The notes: generated by a model not told the origin, from the sequence alone. Positions 8,151-17,619 are shown, counted from the first letter of the stretch. The stretch is DNA of 50,946 nt from Nitrospina sp. (GCA_018673915.1 JABHBK010000009.1:1-50946); one strand, 5' to 3'. Numbers and translations are program-made.

Positions 8151-10231
8151 AGAACAGTCAGGTCGATTTGTTTGCGGCCCAGGTCTACACCTGTCACACG
8201 CACTTTCACCGGGTCGCCGATTTGGAAACTGCGATGGCGTTTTTGTCCGATGAGGCGGTGCTCGGTTTCGATGAACAGGTAATAGTCGTCCATGATGCTG
8301 GAAATCTTGACTAGGCCTTCCACAAAAACCTCTTCCAACTCGGCAAAAAAACCGAACCCGGTAACGCCGGTGATGATGCCGTGAAAGGTGTGCCCAACTT
8401 TATCTACCATGAACTGGGTTCGGCGCAGGTCGGTCACTTCCCGACTGATTGCCATGGCCTGGATTTCCATTTGAGTGGACTGCTCTGAAATTTCAGCGAG
8501 CCGAGAGTACAGCCCTTTTTTATCTTTTTGCGGGCATTTGCGTTTTAAATATTTCTTGATGATCCGATGCACCATAAGGTCGGGGTAGCGACGGATCGGC
8601 GAAGTGAAATGGGCGTAATGGGGGAAACCCAGACAGAAATGACCGGGGTCGGTTTCCGAATAACGCGCCTTCTTCATGGTGCGAAGAAGTAAAGTATTGA
8701 CGACTCTTTCTTCTGGCCGATCATTGATTTTTTCCAGCAGAGCTTGCAAATCGGTGGACCGTACCGGTGAGGGAATTTTCAATCCAAATGAATCGATGTA
8801 CTCATTGAATCCGCGAAGCCTCTCCGGGTCGGGCGCTTCATGAATTCGATGGATGGAGGGTATGCCTCGTTCATGCAGGTTGAGTGCTACAAACTGGTTA
8901 GCTGCCAACATGAATTCTTCGATCAGTTCATGCGCCGAGTTATGCTCAGCGATGCCAATACGTTCCACGTGACCGGCGGAATCTATATGGATTTCCGGTT
9001 CGGGAACCTGGAAATCGACACTGCCATTTTTGAATCTCTTCTGCCGCAGAAGTTGACTGAGCCGGTGCATGTCGGTCAGGGTCGGCATTAGCGGATCATC
9101 CTCTTCTTCCTCTAGCATACGGTGTACTTCTGTATAGGTGAACCGTCGCTGGCTTTTTATGACAGAGGGATGAAGCGTTCCCGAGATAAAATTTGCTTCG
9201 TGATCGAAGTCCATGATTGCGCTGAGCGTCAGGCGCGGTTCATTAGGTTTTAGACTGCAGGCTTCGTTAGATAAAGACTCGGGAAGCATGGGGATAACAC
9301 CATCGGAATAATAGATACTGGTCCCCCTCTCCAGAGCTTCTTGATCGAGGGGTGAGTTTTCCTGAACAAAATGGCTGACATCGGCGATATGGACTCCAAG
9401 TCGGTATCCCCCTTCGATATGTTCCAGGGAAACGGCGTCATCAAAATCCTTAGCTCGTTCTCCATCAATGGTGAAAGTCAGCAGTTGGGTGAAATCGGTT
9501 CGTTCCTGCAAGAGATTTGTAGGGTCCTCTGCTCCGATAAAATGGGCCTCATCGAGAACTTCCGGAGGAAAACCCTGACGCACTCCATGCTTTCTGAAGA
9601 TGGATTGAATCTCGACATTTGGGTCGTTGGAGGCACCCAGAACTTCGACCACTTTTCCTATGGGAGGCTTATGCTGAGTTGGGAAAGTTTCGATCTCTAC
9701 ATGTACGATTTGACCGTTCTTTGCTCCCTTGCGATATTTTCCAGGAACAAAAACATCATGAAAATATTTGGCTTCGGTGGGAATGACCCATCCGTCCTTA
9801 CCAAAGGTTTCATATGTCCCAACGAGATGCGAGGTATTGCGCTGGAGAATACGAATGACACGTCCTGCTGGTTTTCCAGGTTCCCGTTCTGACTCGACTC
9901 GGACAACTACATGATCTTGGTGCATGGCTTCGTTCATGTGACGGGGGTTGACGTAAACATCGTCATGTTCCTTGTCGGGAATGACAAACCCGAAACCATT
10001 CGGATGGCCGTGCATTTTCCCGGTGACCAGATTCATTTCATCGGGAAGCCCGTAGCGTCCGCCGCGTATTTTAATCAGGCACCCCTGGCCAGCCATTTCC
10101 TTGATGAGGTTGCGAAACTCGCGTTTTTGCGTTTCGGGAATGCCCAACTGCCGGGAAAGTTCCGCGACTTTCATGGGGCGTTCGATTTTCTTTTTCATCA
10201 ACGAGAGAATTTTTGCTTCTGTGAGTTTCAT
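8147..10231 (-). CDS. rnr: Ribonuclease R, 3'-5' exoribonuclease
   Basis: The 694-residue RNase II/RNase R family protein degrades structured RNA processively from the 3' end. Domain order: an N-terminal winged-helix segment (1-60), cold-shock/OB domains (60-225), the RNB catalytic domain (about 250-585, with the Asp cluster in ERAKDFDDAVS and the ADVSHFV and HFTSPIRRYPDL motifs), and a C-terminal S1 domain (610-694, FHGIITGVTGFGFFAELEE). The short C-terminus after S1 lacks the long basic tail of E. coli RNase R. The stop overlaps the comEC ATG by 4 nt. No Shine-Dalgarno sequence is evident before the ATG. Confidence 0.96.
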   Translation of the reverse strand: MKLTEAKILSLMKKKIERPMKVAELSRQLGIPETQKREFRNLIKEMAGQGCLIKIRGGRYGLPDEMNLVTGKMHGHPNGFGFVIPDKEHDDVYVNPRHMNEAMHQDHVVVRVESEREPGKPAGRVIRILQRNTSHLVGTYETFGKDGWVIPTEAKYFHDVFVPGKYRKGAKNGQIVHVEIETFPTQHKPPIGKVVEVLGASNDPNVEIQSIFRKHGVRQGFPPEVLDEAHFIGAEDPTNLLQERTDFTQLLTFTIDGERAKDFDDAVSLEHIEGGYRLGVHIADVSHFVQENSPLDQEALERGTSIYYSDGVIPMLPESLSNEACSLKPNEPRLTLSAIMDFDHEANFISGTLHPSVIKSQRRFTYTEVHRMLEEEEDDPLMPTLTDMHRLSQLLRQKRFKNGSVDFQVPEPEIHIDSAGHVERIGIAEHNSAHELIEEFMLAANQFVALNLHERGIPSIHRIHEAPDPERLRGFNEYIDSFGLKIPSPVRSTDLQALLEKINDRPEERVVNTLLLRTMKKARYSETDPGHFCLGFPHYAHFTSPIRRYPDLMVHRIIKKYLKRKCPQKDKKGLYSRLAEISEQSTQMEIQAMAISREVTDLRRTQFMVDKVGHTFHGIITGVTGFGFFAELEEVFVEGLVKISSIMDDYYLFIETEHRLIGQKRHRSFQIGDPVKVRVTGVDLGRKQIDLTVL

Positions 10232-10344
10232 AGAGGACGGCCATGGTTTTGGAATTTTTGGTTACTTTATCACGGCTCAAGATAGAACGCATGGGGAAGG
10301 TACTTAATAAGCGAGGATAAACTTAATTGAAGCTCCGTGACGGG

Positions 10345-10373
10345 TGGATTTTTAAGGAAGGTTCACCTATAAT
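10345..10373 (+). promoter_or_regulatory. Probable pheT promoter
   Basis: A perfect TATAAT (10368-10373) lies 17 bp after TGGATT (10345-10350). The expected leader is about 30 nt and contains GGGAG before the pheT ATG. No T-box or attenuator-like leader fits in this space. Confidence 0.5.
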
Positions 10374-10409
10374 CCCCCCGAGAGTCGCTTTGAAAAATAA
10401 GGGAGTTAA

Positions 10410-12488
10410 ATGAAAGTACAAGTTGACTGGTTGAAAGAATATACCGAAATTGATGTTCCGGCGGATGAATTGGGCCACGTTCTGACCATGGCTGGGTTGG
10501 AAATTGAAAGCCATGAAACGGTTGAGTTGCCCGATGGAGAGAAGGGCGATGTTTTAGAATTGAATGTGACTCCCAACCGAGGCTACTGCTTGTCACATAT
10601 TGGCGTAGCCCGTGAGGTTTCTGCCTTGTTGAATAAGGCTTTGAAATTGCCCGATCCTCTTAAAACCCTGGAGCCCGAATGGGGCACTGTTGCGGTAGAA
10701 GATCGTTTGTCGGTTGAAAACCTGGAGCCAGAACTATGCCCTCGTTATTGTGCTTTGGTGATAGAAAATGTGAAGGTCGGGCCATCCCCAAAATGGCTGA
10801 GAGACAGGTTGACGGCTATTGGCCTTCGTCCTATTAATAATATTGTCGATATCACCAACTTCGTGATGATGGAATACGGTCAGCCTTTGCACGCGTTTGA
10901 CCGGGATCTGTTGACCGGAAATAAAATCATCATACGTCGAGCGAAAAAAGGTGAACCGTTTAGCAGTCTGGATGGCACTGAATTGAAGCTGGAACCGGAT
11001 GCTTTGGTGATCGCCGATGGGGAAAAGCCTGTGGCATTGGCAGGAATTATGGGCGGGACAAACAGCCAGGTTTCCGAGTCCACTCTCCATGTTGTTTTGG
11101 AGAGCGCGTGTTTTGATCCGGCTACGGTTCGCCAAGGGTCAAAAAAATATGGACTGCGTTCGGATTCTTCTTACCGCTTTGAACGTGGTGTGGATTGGAA
11201 GGGTGTGGTTTCTGCTCAGGCGAGGGCTATCCTGTTGATAAAGGAACTGGCGGGAGGAGAAATATGCTCGGGTCGGGTTGATATTTATCCTGAAAAGGGA
11301 AAGCCGGTCAGCGTTTCACTAAGGGTAAGTCGAGTGAACCAGCTTTTGGGTGCAAGTTTTAATGCGGAGCAAGTTCAGGACTTGCTTTCCCGGCTGGGGA
11401 TGGAGGTTTCGAGTCCGTCAGAAAATATGGCAGTGAAAATTCCCAGTTTCCGTCCTGACCTTTTGCGTGAAGTGGACCTGATTGAGGAAATAGCCCGAAT
11501 TGATGGGTTTGACAAAGTCGATACGGTATACCCGGTTGCGGGGGTAACGCCCGTTAAGATATCTGCCAAGCAAAACATCGTTAAAAAAGTGCGGGAGGTT
11601 TTTTGTTACGCTGGGTTTTCCGAAACGGTTCATTACAGTTTTATAGAACAGGCGCATGCAGAAGAATTCAAAACCGCTTTTGCTGAAGAATCGGACAGGG
11701 TGATCGGGCTAAAAAATCCGTTGAGTTCCGAATACGATACGATGCGAACCAGCCTGCTCCCCGGCCTGTTGAAGACGGCAGCACTCAATCTAAACAAGGG
11801 GCAGAAACCCCTAAAACTGTTTGAAGTAGGAAGTGTCTATTTTTCCGATTCCGCCGGAGCGCGTGAAGAAAGAGCGGTGCTTTCAGCTATCGTGTTGGGT
11901 CCCTATGAACTGACTCCTTGGAAATCGAGAGGTAAAGAGTATGACTTCTATGACCTCAAAGGAGCACTGGAAACACTGACTGCCCACCTGCATTTGCCTT
12001 TGAATAATTGTCCGGACAGCAAGTCGTTTATGGTGTCGGGAAAATCAGAGGGGGTACAGATAAATGATGAGGCGTTGGGTTATCTGGGCCAAATTGCATC
12101 GAAGCAGAATCTGGTTGGAGAACTGGATGTTTATGCCTTGGAGATTGATTTAGGGGTCCTGGAAAAGTCAGCATCTTGTTCTCGCCAGTTTCAACCGATC
12201 CCTAAATTCCCTGAGACATACCGCGATATTTCTATTCTGGTAGACCGGACGATTACTTCGGAAAAGGTCGAGGACTTGATCCTGAAAACCGGCAGTCCTT
12301 TGATTCAAAAGGTTGAATTGTACGATCATTTTGAAGGAAAGAAAATTCAGGCCGATAAAAAAAGTCTTACTTTTGCCTTGTCTTTTCAATCGGCGGAAAG
12401 GACTCTTTCCGATGAGGAGGTCAGCCCGCTGTTTGAAAAAATTATTCAAACTTTAAAGAGTGAACTTGGCGCTTCATTAAGGGAATAA
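10410..12488 (+). CDS. pheT: Phenylalanyl-tRNA synthetase beta subunit, lacking the N-terminal OB domain
   Basis: The 692-residue protein is about 100 residues shorter than typical bacterial PheT (near 795). The N-terminus (MKVQVDWLKEY, TMAGLEIES) passes through a short acidic linker (about residues 40-50) straight to LNVTPNRGYCLSHIGVAREV. The EMAP/OB tRNA-binding domain that normally lies between is absent. The remainder is complete: B3/B4 editing region, B5 domain, catalytic-core-like region and a C-terminal anticodon-binding FDX-ACB domain (about 600-692, KFPETYRDISILVD). It works with PheS to charge tRNA-Phe. No pheS is adjacent, although the genes are usually paired. SD GGGAG supports the start. 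Confidence 0.95.
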   Translation: MKVQVDWLKEYTEIDVPADELGHVLTMAGLEIESHETVELPDGEKGDVLELNVTPNRGYCLSHIGVAREVSALLNKALKLPDPLKTLEPEWGTVAVEDRLSVENLEPELCPRYCALVIENVKVGPSPKWLRDRLTAIGLRPINNIVDITNFVMMEYGQPLHAFDRDLLTGNKIIIRRAKKGEPFSSLDGTELKLEPDALVIADGEKPVALAGIMGGTNSQVSESTLHVVLESACFDPATVRQGSKKYGLRSDSSYRFERGVDWKGVVSAQARAILLIKELAGGEICSGRVDIYPEKGKPVSVSLRVSRVNQLLGASFNAEQVQDLLSRLGMEVSSPSENMAVKIPSFRPDLLREVDLIEEIARIDGFDKVDTVYPVAGVTPVKISAKQNIVKKVREVFCYAGFSETVHYSFIEQAHAEEFKTAFAEESDRVIGLKNPLSSEYDTMRTSLLPGLLKTAALNLNKGQKPLKLFEVGSVYFSDSAGAREERAVLSAIVLGPYELTPWKSRGKEYDFYDLKGALETLTAHLHLPLNNCPDSKSFMVSGKSEGVQINDEALGYLGQIASKQNLVGELDVYALEIDLGVLEKSASCSRQFQPIPKFPETYRDISILVDRTITSEKVEDLILKTGSPLIQKVELYDHFEGKKIQADKKSLTFALSFQSAERTLSDEEVSPLFEKIIQTLKSELGASLRE

Positions 12489-12495
12489 GGGGTTG

Positions 12496-12524
12496 TTGAC
12501 ACCCAAATATCCCGGTGCTACGAT
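12496..12524 (+). promoter_or_regulatory. Promoter of the zapB-like gene, start codon at about +1
   Basis: A perfect TTGACA (12496-12501), a 17-bp spacer and TACGAT (12519-12524) put the expected transcription start at 12530-12532. The ATG is at 12531 and there is no Shine-Dalgarno sequence, so the mRNA is probably leaderless. Confidence 0.6.
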
Positions 12525-12530
12525 TCTGTC

Positions 12531-12809
12531 ATGCCCAAACCTGATATTCATCAATTGGAAGAACGTGTGTTGGCTCTGATGGGAGAATTCCGCCGCCTGA
12601 AGGAGGAAAACCAGGGTCTGTCTACTGAGGTCGATCGTCTAAACAGTGAAAAGGAGACCTTGGTAAATGAAAAAAGTATCCATCAAGATGATCAAGGTCG
12701 TCTTTCTCAGTTGGAAAAATTAAATAAAAAAAATGAAAAAGATAAGAAGGTCATGAGGACGAAAATATTGGCTCTGATAAAAAACCTGGAAAAATTTGAC
12801 CCTGCTTGA
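12531..12809 (+). CDS. Small coiled-coil protein, ZapB-like
   Basis: The 92-residue protein is almost entirely a charged coiled coil (about 5-85, heptad-like Leu/Ile spacing with LEERVLALMGEFRRLKEEN). It has no membrane segment. Its size, composition and place directly upstream of zapA suggest a ZapB-like division-ring factor that would bind ZapA. Sequence identity to ZapB itself cannot be shown, because coiled coils look alike. It sits 42 bp after pheT but has its own strong promoter. Confidence 0.75.
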   Translation: MPKPDIHQLEERVLALMGEFRRLKEENQGLSTEVDRLNSEKETLVNEKSIHQDDQGRLSQLEKLNKKNEKDKKVMRTKILALIKNLEKFDPA

Positions 12810-12884
12810 GTAGAAATATTTGTAGATGAAATGGGTAAAACCTGAAATTTCAAACCCGGATGATTGGGCGAGGTTAGGTTACAA

Positions 12885-13178
12885 ATGACGAACAGTAAAA
12901 AAATTCAGATTTATGGGAAAACCTATAGCTTAAAAAGTTCTTCATCAGAAGTGGATGCAGAAGAGGTTGCGGCCTATGTTGATTCGCGTATGAAGGAGTT
13001 AGTCGCTGCGCGCGGCAAAACCTCTACATTAGACTTGGCGATCCTAACAGCACTCAATATTGCACAAGAATTAATGGAGTTGAGAATTCAGTCTGGGGCA
13101 AAGGAAGAAGCGGAGCAAAATAAACTTCAGCAATTGGTTGAAGCTCTCGATAAAGAGCTACAACATATTGAAAAATAA
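12885..13178 (+). CDS. zapA: Cell division protein ZapA
   Basis: The 97-residue protein has the ZapA layout: an N-terminal beta segment (KIQIYGKTYSLKSS), the helix DAEEVAAYVDSRMKEL, and TLDLAILTALNIAQELMELR leading into a C-terminal coiled coil. ZapA bundles FtsZ filaments at midcell. The frame extends 7 codons upstream to a TTG, but the ATG at 12885 has AGG 8 nt upstream and gives the usual length. It is followed by the 6S RNA gene and fthC, a conserved order. Confidence 0.92.
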   Translation: MTNSKKIQIYGKTYSLKSSSSEVDAEEVAAYVDSRMKELVAARGKTSTLDLAILTALNIAQELMELRIQSGAKEEAEQNKLQQLVEALDKELQHIEK

Positions 13179-13251
13179 GAGTTTTTGTCTATTATATAGG
13201 TCTTGAGGGACTTGGGTCTTTATGATAGGATGTGGTTGAATTTGAAGTTGT

Positions 13252-13433
13252 GTCTCCCTGTTGTGTTCGATTAAGAATTTAATTTCTTGAGCCAACAGTT
13301 TGTGAACGGGGTTGATGGATCGGCTGTGGTGTGCAGACCCTCTCTGGGAGGGAAGCCTAAAACAGTTCACGGATACCCCACCTGTCCTTGACAGGTTCAA
13401 AAAATAGTTTTTGCTCGGCACTAACGGGGAGAC
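13252..13433 (+). ncRNA. ssrS: 6S RNA (RNA polymerase-binding regulator)
   Basis: A 182-nt segment is closed by an 11-bp stem, GTCTCCCTGTT (13252-13262) with AACGGGGAGAC (13423-13433), containing one G-T pair. Inside are bases close to the 6S core: GGAAGCCTAAAACAGTTCAC at 13351-13370 resembles the AGAAGCCTTAAAACTG region of E. coli 6S, followed by CCACCTGTCCTTGACAGG, a hairpin as in the 3' part of 6S. Length and position between zapA and fthC match ssrS in many bacteria. 6S RNA mimics an open promoter and holds sigma70 RNA polymerase in stationary phase. The exact ends are inferred from the stem. Confidence 0.85.
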
Positions 13434-13495
13434 TTCTTGATTGTTTAAGAGCTTTAGAGGGTTGAACTTAAGCCTGACCAAGCCTGAATATATAT

Positions 13496-13520
13496 CCGGT
13501 TCTTGAAAAATTTGAACCGG
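13496..13520. repeat. Inverted repeat between 6S RNA and fthC
   Basis: CCGGTTC (13496-13502) and GAACCGG (13514-13520) form a perfect 7-bp stem with an 11-nt loop. No T-tract follows, so it is not a typical terminator. It could mark the 3' side of the 6S transcript or a leader structure of the next gene. Confidence 0.5.
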
Positions 13521-13539
13521 AATCAATTGGGAGTTAAAT

Positions 13540-13710
13540 ATGAGCGGAACGGGAAATTCAGTTTCGTTTTTAGATATATCCACACAAGGTCTACCTTTCT
13601 TGGGTGTCGGTTATCGCCTTGTCCAACCTCCCCTTTGCCGGTTTCGGTCGGTTTTCTCGCCTGGTCTCTACCTAAAAGCCAATGAATTTGGATGTTTTGT
13701 GAAGTTGTAA
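13540..13710 (+). CDS. Possible 56-residue small protein (weak)
   Basis: An ATG at 13540 with a good GGGAG site opens a 56-residue frame in the 317-nt gap between 6S RNA and fthC. It starts MSGTGNSVSFLDIS and has no recognisable domain, membrane segment or Cys/His motif. Only the ribosome site and the open frame support it. The rest of the gap shows one inverted repeat and nothing else. Confidence 0.25.
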   Translation: MSGTGNSVSFLDISTQGLPFLGVGYRLVQPPLCRFRSVFSPGLYLKANEFGCFVKL

Positions 13711-13750
13711 CCTGAGGGCGGGAATGCCTTGGCAATGATTTAGGAGGAAT

Positions 13751-14341
13751 ATGGTCAGCACCTCCACGAGAAGAGATAAGTTTGTAGTCCGTCAGGATAT
13801 GAGTCGGCGGCGGAATGCGATGAGTCTGGATGAAGTTTTAAACTTGAGCCAGATTATAGAGAATAGATTGTTTGCATGTGAAGAATTTTTGGTTTGCCGG
13901 GATGTAATGTTTTACCTCTCGTTTGGTAATGAAGTTCGCACTGATGAAATGATCAGACGTTCCCTTGAGAACCAAAAGCGGGTTTATGTTCCGCGATTGG
14001 TTAAGAAAGAAAGGCGAATGGAATTGTGCGAAATTACAGATATGGACCAGGAATTTGAGTTGGGTTCTTTCGATATTCGTGAGCCTTCCCGGCTAAATTC
14101 CAAAGTGGTGTCTCCGTCTACAATTGATGCTGTGGTCGCGCCAGGATTGGCGTTTGATTATTCCGGGAAGCGGGTTGGTTTTGGCGGAGGCTATTTTGAC
14201 TGGCTTGTAAAACAATTGCCGAAAGAGGCTCTCCGTCTGGCAGTGGCTTACGGGTTTCAAATGATGGACTCAGTTCCCCAGGATCACTGGGACGAAAGAG
14301 TTCAAAAGATTTTTACTGATAACGACACAATAAATTGCTAA
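13751..14341 (+). CDS. fthC: 5-formyltetrahydrofolate cyclo-ligase
   Basis: The 196-residue MTHFS-family enzyme converts 5-formyl-THF to 5,10-methenyl-THF using ATP. The C-terminal signature is present: VAPGLAFDYSGKRVGFGGGYFDWL (about residues 127-151; the phosphate and folate site, usually GxGxGYYD, here GGGYFD) and the late LAVAYGFQ. A strong AGGAGG site precedes the ATG. Its place after zapA and 6S RNA is the conserved ygfA/fau position. Confidence 0.93.
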   Translation: MVSTSTRRDKFVVRQDMSRRRNAMSLDEVLNLSQIIENRLFACEEFLVCRDVMFYLSFGNEVRTDEMIRRSLENQKRVYVPRLVKKERRMELCEITDMDQEFELGSFDIREPSRLNSKVVSPSTIDAVVAPGLAFDYSGKRVGFGGGYFDWLVKQLPKEALRLAVAYGFQMMDSVPQDHWDERVQKIFTDNDTINC

Positions 14342-14388
14342 GCCACCGGAAGGCTGTGGCGGTTTGTTTTTAATATTGAGGTTCTAAA

Positions 14389-15975
14389 ATGCATATTTTT
14401 ACCACCATTAAAGTTAATTTTATAACCCTGATAATGGGGATGGCTGGTGCTTTGGTGATTGGCTACGCAATTGGTTATTTTTTGCGCAAAATGTTTACTG
14501 AGTATCAGGTTAAGGAAGCTGAAGAACGCGGGAAAAAAATTGTTCTTGAAGCGGATAAAGAAGTTGAAAACAGACTTAAATCTGCAGAAATAGAAGCTCG
14601 CGAAAAATCCTTGGTGGTGAAAGCCGAGTTTGAAAAAGAAATGAAAGACCGGCAGGAAAATGTGCGCAACCTGGAAAATAATCTGGAAAGAAAAGAAAGA
14701 GATTTCAGAACCGAGGGCCAAAAGTTCCAGGCTAAGGAAAAGGAGCTTGCGGAAAAAAATACTAAGGTTGCTGAAAAAGAAGTAGGGATTGAACAGCAAA
14801 AATCTCATTACAAGAGCTTGGTGGAAGAGGAACTGAAAAAACTTGAGGTGATAGGTTCTTACACGGCTGATAAGGCGAGGGAAGAGGTCAAGAATAAGAT
14901 CCTTGATGAAGCCAAGATGGATGCTGCGCGGGAAGTGAAAAAAATCGAGGCAGATATTAAAAAACGTGCGGATGATCAAGCTCGTCAATTAATTACCATG
15001 GCGGTCCAGAGGCTAGCCTCAGACCATGTGGCAGAAAGCACTGTTTCGGTAGTAGAACTACCCAGCGATGATATCAAAGGCCGAATTATTGGCCGAGAAG
15101 GAAGAAATATTCGTGCTTTAGAGCAGGCGACCGGAATAGATTTGATTATTGATGATACACCAGGCGCCGTAGTGCTGTCGGGGTTTGATCCTATAAGAAG
15201 AGAGGTGGCCCGCCGTGCATTGGAACAATTGACCCTGGATGGCCGGATTCACCCGGGGCGCATTGAAGATGTTGTCGGTAAATGCAAAAAAGAAGTTACC
15301 CGTCAGATTGAGGAAGCCGGTGAGCAGGCTGTCATAAATGTTGGTATTGATAATATCAATCCCGAAATTGTTAAATTGTTGGGACGCCTCAAATACCGAA
15401 CCAGTTATACCCAAAACGTTCTTGAGCATGTGCAGGAGGTAGCGTTTGTTTGTGGAGCCATTGCCGGAGAGTTGGGTTTGAACGTAGCTCTGGCCAAGCG
15501 GGCAGGATTACTGCACGATATAGGTAAGGCCATTGATCACCAGACAGATGGGACGCACACCCAGCTTGGAGTTGATATTGCCAAGCGCTACAATGAACAT
15601 CCCTTTGTTGTGAACTCGATAGCAGCCCACCATGAAGATTGTGAGGCAGAATCCCCATACGCTGTATTGGTAGCGGCAGGGGATACCATATCTGCGTCCC
15701 GGCCTGGGGCACGGAGAGAAATGCTGGAAACCTATATCAAGCGCATGTCCAAACTGGAAGAAATTGGTGATTCCTTTAAAGGAGTTCAGAAAACTTTTGC
15801 CATTCAGGCGGGTCGCGAAGTGAGAATCATTGTTATGCCTAATGGCACGGATGACCAGCATGCCAGTATTCTAGCCAGGGATGTTGCGAAGAGAATTGAA
15901 AAAGAGGTGATCTATCCGGGAGAAATAAAAGTCACGGTGGTCCGTGAGACCCGGTTTACGGAATTCGCCCGATAA
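14389..15975 (+). CDS. rny: Ribonuclease Y
   Basis: The 528-residue endoribonuclease starts mRNA decay at the membrane. An N-terminal membrane helix (about residues 10-32) is followed by a long charged coiled coil (35-215), a KH RNA-binding domain (about 220-285, with DDIKGRIIGREGRNIRALE) and the HD domain (LLHDIGKAIDH, near 377-387) that provides the metal site. Length is typical. The SD GAGG lies 7 nt before the ATG. It starts 47 bp after fthC and is probably cotranscribed. RNase Y together with RNase R suggests a Firmicute-like decay machinery in a diderm, as also seen in some deltaproteobacterial-type lineages. Confidence 0.96.
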   Translation: MHIFTTIKVNFITLIMGMAGALVIGYAIGYFLRKMFTEYQVKEAEERGKKIVLEADKEVENRLKSAEIEAREKSLVVKAEFEKEMKDRQENVRNLENNLERKERDFRTEGQKFQAKEKELAEKNTKVAEKEVGIEQQKSHYKSLVEEELKKLEVIGSYTADKAREEVKNKILDEAKMDAAREVKKIEADIKKRADDQARQLITMAVQRLASDHVAESTVSVVELPSDDIKGRIIGREGRNIRALEQATGIDLIIDDTPGAVVLSGFDPIRREVARRALEQLTLDGRIHPGRIEDVVGKCKKEVTRQIEEAGEQAVINVGIDNINPEIVKLLGRLKYRTSYTQNVLEHVQEVAFVCGAIAGELGLNVALAKRAGLLHDIGKAIDHQTDGTHTQLGVDIAKRYNEHPFVVNSIAAHHEDCEAESPYAVLVAAGDTISASRPGARREMLETYIKRMSKLEEIGDSFKGVQKTFAIQAGREVRIIVMPNGTDDQHASILARDVAKRIEKEVIYPGEIKVTVVRETRFTEFAR

Positions 15976-16072
15976 CAAGGCTACGCCTTGAGGAAATGTG
16001 CGCCGAAGGGGTAATAACTCTAACTGGCTAGCAACAGATATTGGCGGCTTGACGAGTTCTTGCTACCTGCCA

Positions 16073-16087
16073 CCGGCGGCTCGCCGG
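16073..16087. repeat. GC-rich hairpin between rny and lysS
   Basis: CCGGCG-GCT-CGCCGG forms a 6-bp stem with a 3-nt loop in the 138-nt gap before lysS. There is no T-tract, so it is not a clear terminator. Nothing else recognisable is in this gap. Confidence 0.4.
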
Positions 16088-16113
16088 CCAAAATATTACA
16101 GAATTGATATAGC

Positions 16114-17619
16114 ATGGAAGATTTAGGAAGACTGGTTAAACTCAGACACGAAAAACTCGATGAACTCCGGGAAATGGGGATATCCCCATACATCAACCGG
16201 TTTAATATTAATACCTCCCTTTCCTCGCTGTTTGAAAAGTATTCCGAGATGTCCAAGGAAGAATTGGATGAGAAAAACTCGGAGTATATAAGCGCTGGCC
16301 GTATCATGAGCCGCCGCAAGCACGGCAAAACTACTTTTGTAAATATCAAGGACGCATCCGGAGATATTCAGGTTTTTGTTAATAAGAATGCACTGGGCGA
16401 GTCTGCCTACGAATTATTTGGCAAGTTTGATATTGGCGATATTATTGGTGTCGAGGGGAAAATTTCCAAAACAAAAACCGGCGAGTTGACCCTATTTGCC
16501 AGCAAGGTGACTTTGCTTTCCAAGTCGCTTCTTCCTCTTCCTGAAAAATGGCACGGACTTAAAGATGTGGAGCTACGTTATCGTCAACGTTATGTTGACC
16601 TGATTGTTAATCCAGATGTTAAAAAAGTTTTCATTGCCAGAAGCCGCATCATTCAGACGATGAGGGATTATCTGAACGAACGCCAGTACCTGGAGGTGGA
16701 AACTCCGATGATGCATTCGATACCCGGAGGCGCCACCGCAAAACCCTTCGAGACTCATCACAATGCGCTGGATATGCAGTTGTATCTACGTGTTGCCCCA
16801 GAGCTTTATTTGAAAAGACTAGTGGTCGGCGGTATAGAAAGAGTTTATGAAATAAACCGGAATTTTAGGAATGAGGGAATCTCCACCGAGCATAACCCCG
16901 AGTTTACAATGGTGGAATTTTATACTGCTTATGCCGACTATAATGACTTGATGGATCTGACGGAAGACTTGTTCCGATATATTTGCAATCGGGTATTCCC
17001 AGAAAATAATTGTCAGTTTCCTTATACCTCCAATGCCGGAGAAGAGCCGGAGATATTAGATTTTTCTCAATCCTTCAAGCGTTGCACATTTCGCCAATCA
17101 CTGATTGATATCGGTGGCGTTGCGGAGGAGGTTCTGGATGACCCGGAAAAAACGGTGGCGTTTGCATTGGAGAACAAGGTCTCCATCGAGAAGAAGGATC
17201 ATCATGTGAAAATCAGGGCTAAACTTTTTGACCATTTTGTCGAACCACGGTTGATTCAACCGATATTCATTACGGATTATCCTATTGAGCTCTCGCCGTT
17301 ATCCAAGAAAAAGGAAGATGACCCTCGTCTGGTGGAACGGTTTGAGCTGTTTATTGGAAGAAAAGAAATTGCTAATGCTTATACCGAGTTGAACGATCCG
17401 ATAGACCAGAAGCAAAGATTTGAAGAGCAAGTCGCAGAACGCCAAGCGGGTGATGACGAGGCCCATTGGATGGATCACGACTTTATCCGTGCTCTGGAAT
17501 ATGGAATGCCACCCACTGCCGGGGAAGGCATAGGGATTGACAGACTGGTAATGTTGTTGACTGATAGCCCATCCATAAGAGATGTTATTCTTTTCCCGCA
17601 ATTGAAAAAAGAATCCTGA
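16114..17619 (+). CDS. lysS: Lysyl-tRNA synthetase, class II
   Basis: The 501-residue class II enzyme charges tRNA-Lys. An N-terminal OB-fold anticodon-binding domain (about 55-150, [21 protein letters not shown]) is followed by the catalytic core: motif 1 around [12 protein letters not shown], motif 2 as [23 protein letters not shown], and motif 3 as [26 protein letters not shown] at the C-terminus. Length is normal. No Shine-Dalgarno sequence is evident before the ATG. It is followed by lolC after 40 bp. Confidence 0.97.
   Translation: MEDLGRLVKLRHEKLDELREMGISPYINRFNINTSLSSLFEKYSEMSKEELDEKNSEYISAGRIMSRRKHGKTTFVNIKDASGDIQVFVNKNALGESAYELFGKFDIGDIIGVEGKISKTKTGELTLFASKVTLLSKSLLPLPEKWHGLKDVELRYRQRYVDLIVNPDVKKVFIARSRIIQTMRDYLNERQYLEVETPMMHSIPGGATAKPFETHHNALDMQLYLRVAPELYLKRLVVGGIERVYEINRNFRNEGISTEHNPEFTMVEFYTAYADYNDLMDLTEDLFRYICNRVFPENNCQFPYTSNAGEEPEILDFSQSFKRCTFRQSLIDIGGVAEEVLDDPEKTVAFALENKVSIEKKDHHVKIRAKLFDHFVEPRLIQPIFITDYPIELSPLSKKKEDDPRLVERFELFIGRKEIANAYTELNDPIDQKQRFEEQVAERQAGDDEAHWMDHDFIRALEYGMPPTAGEGIGIDRLVMLLTDSPSIRDVILFPQLKKES

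Noticed and set aside
9371..9892. 173-codon plus-strand frame opposite rnr
   Set aside because: It is antisense to the RNB domain, without recognisable protein features.
14338..14988. Long minus-strand frame rich in Phe/Leu opposite rny
   Set aside because: It is the antisense shadow of the Lys/Glu-rich coiled coil of RNase Y, so its hydrophobicity follows from complementing lysine and glutamate codons.
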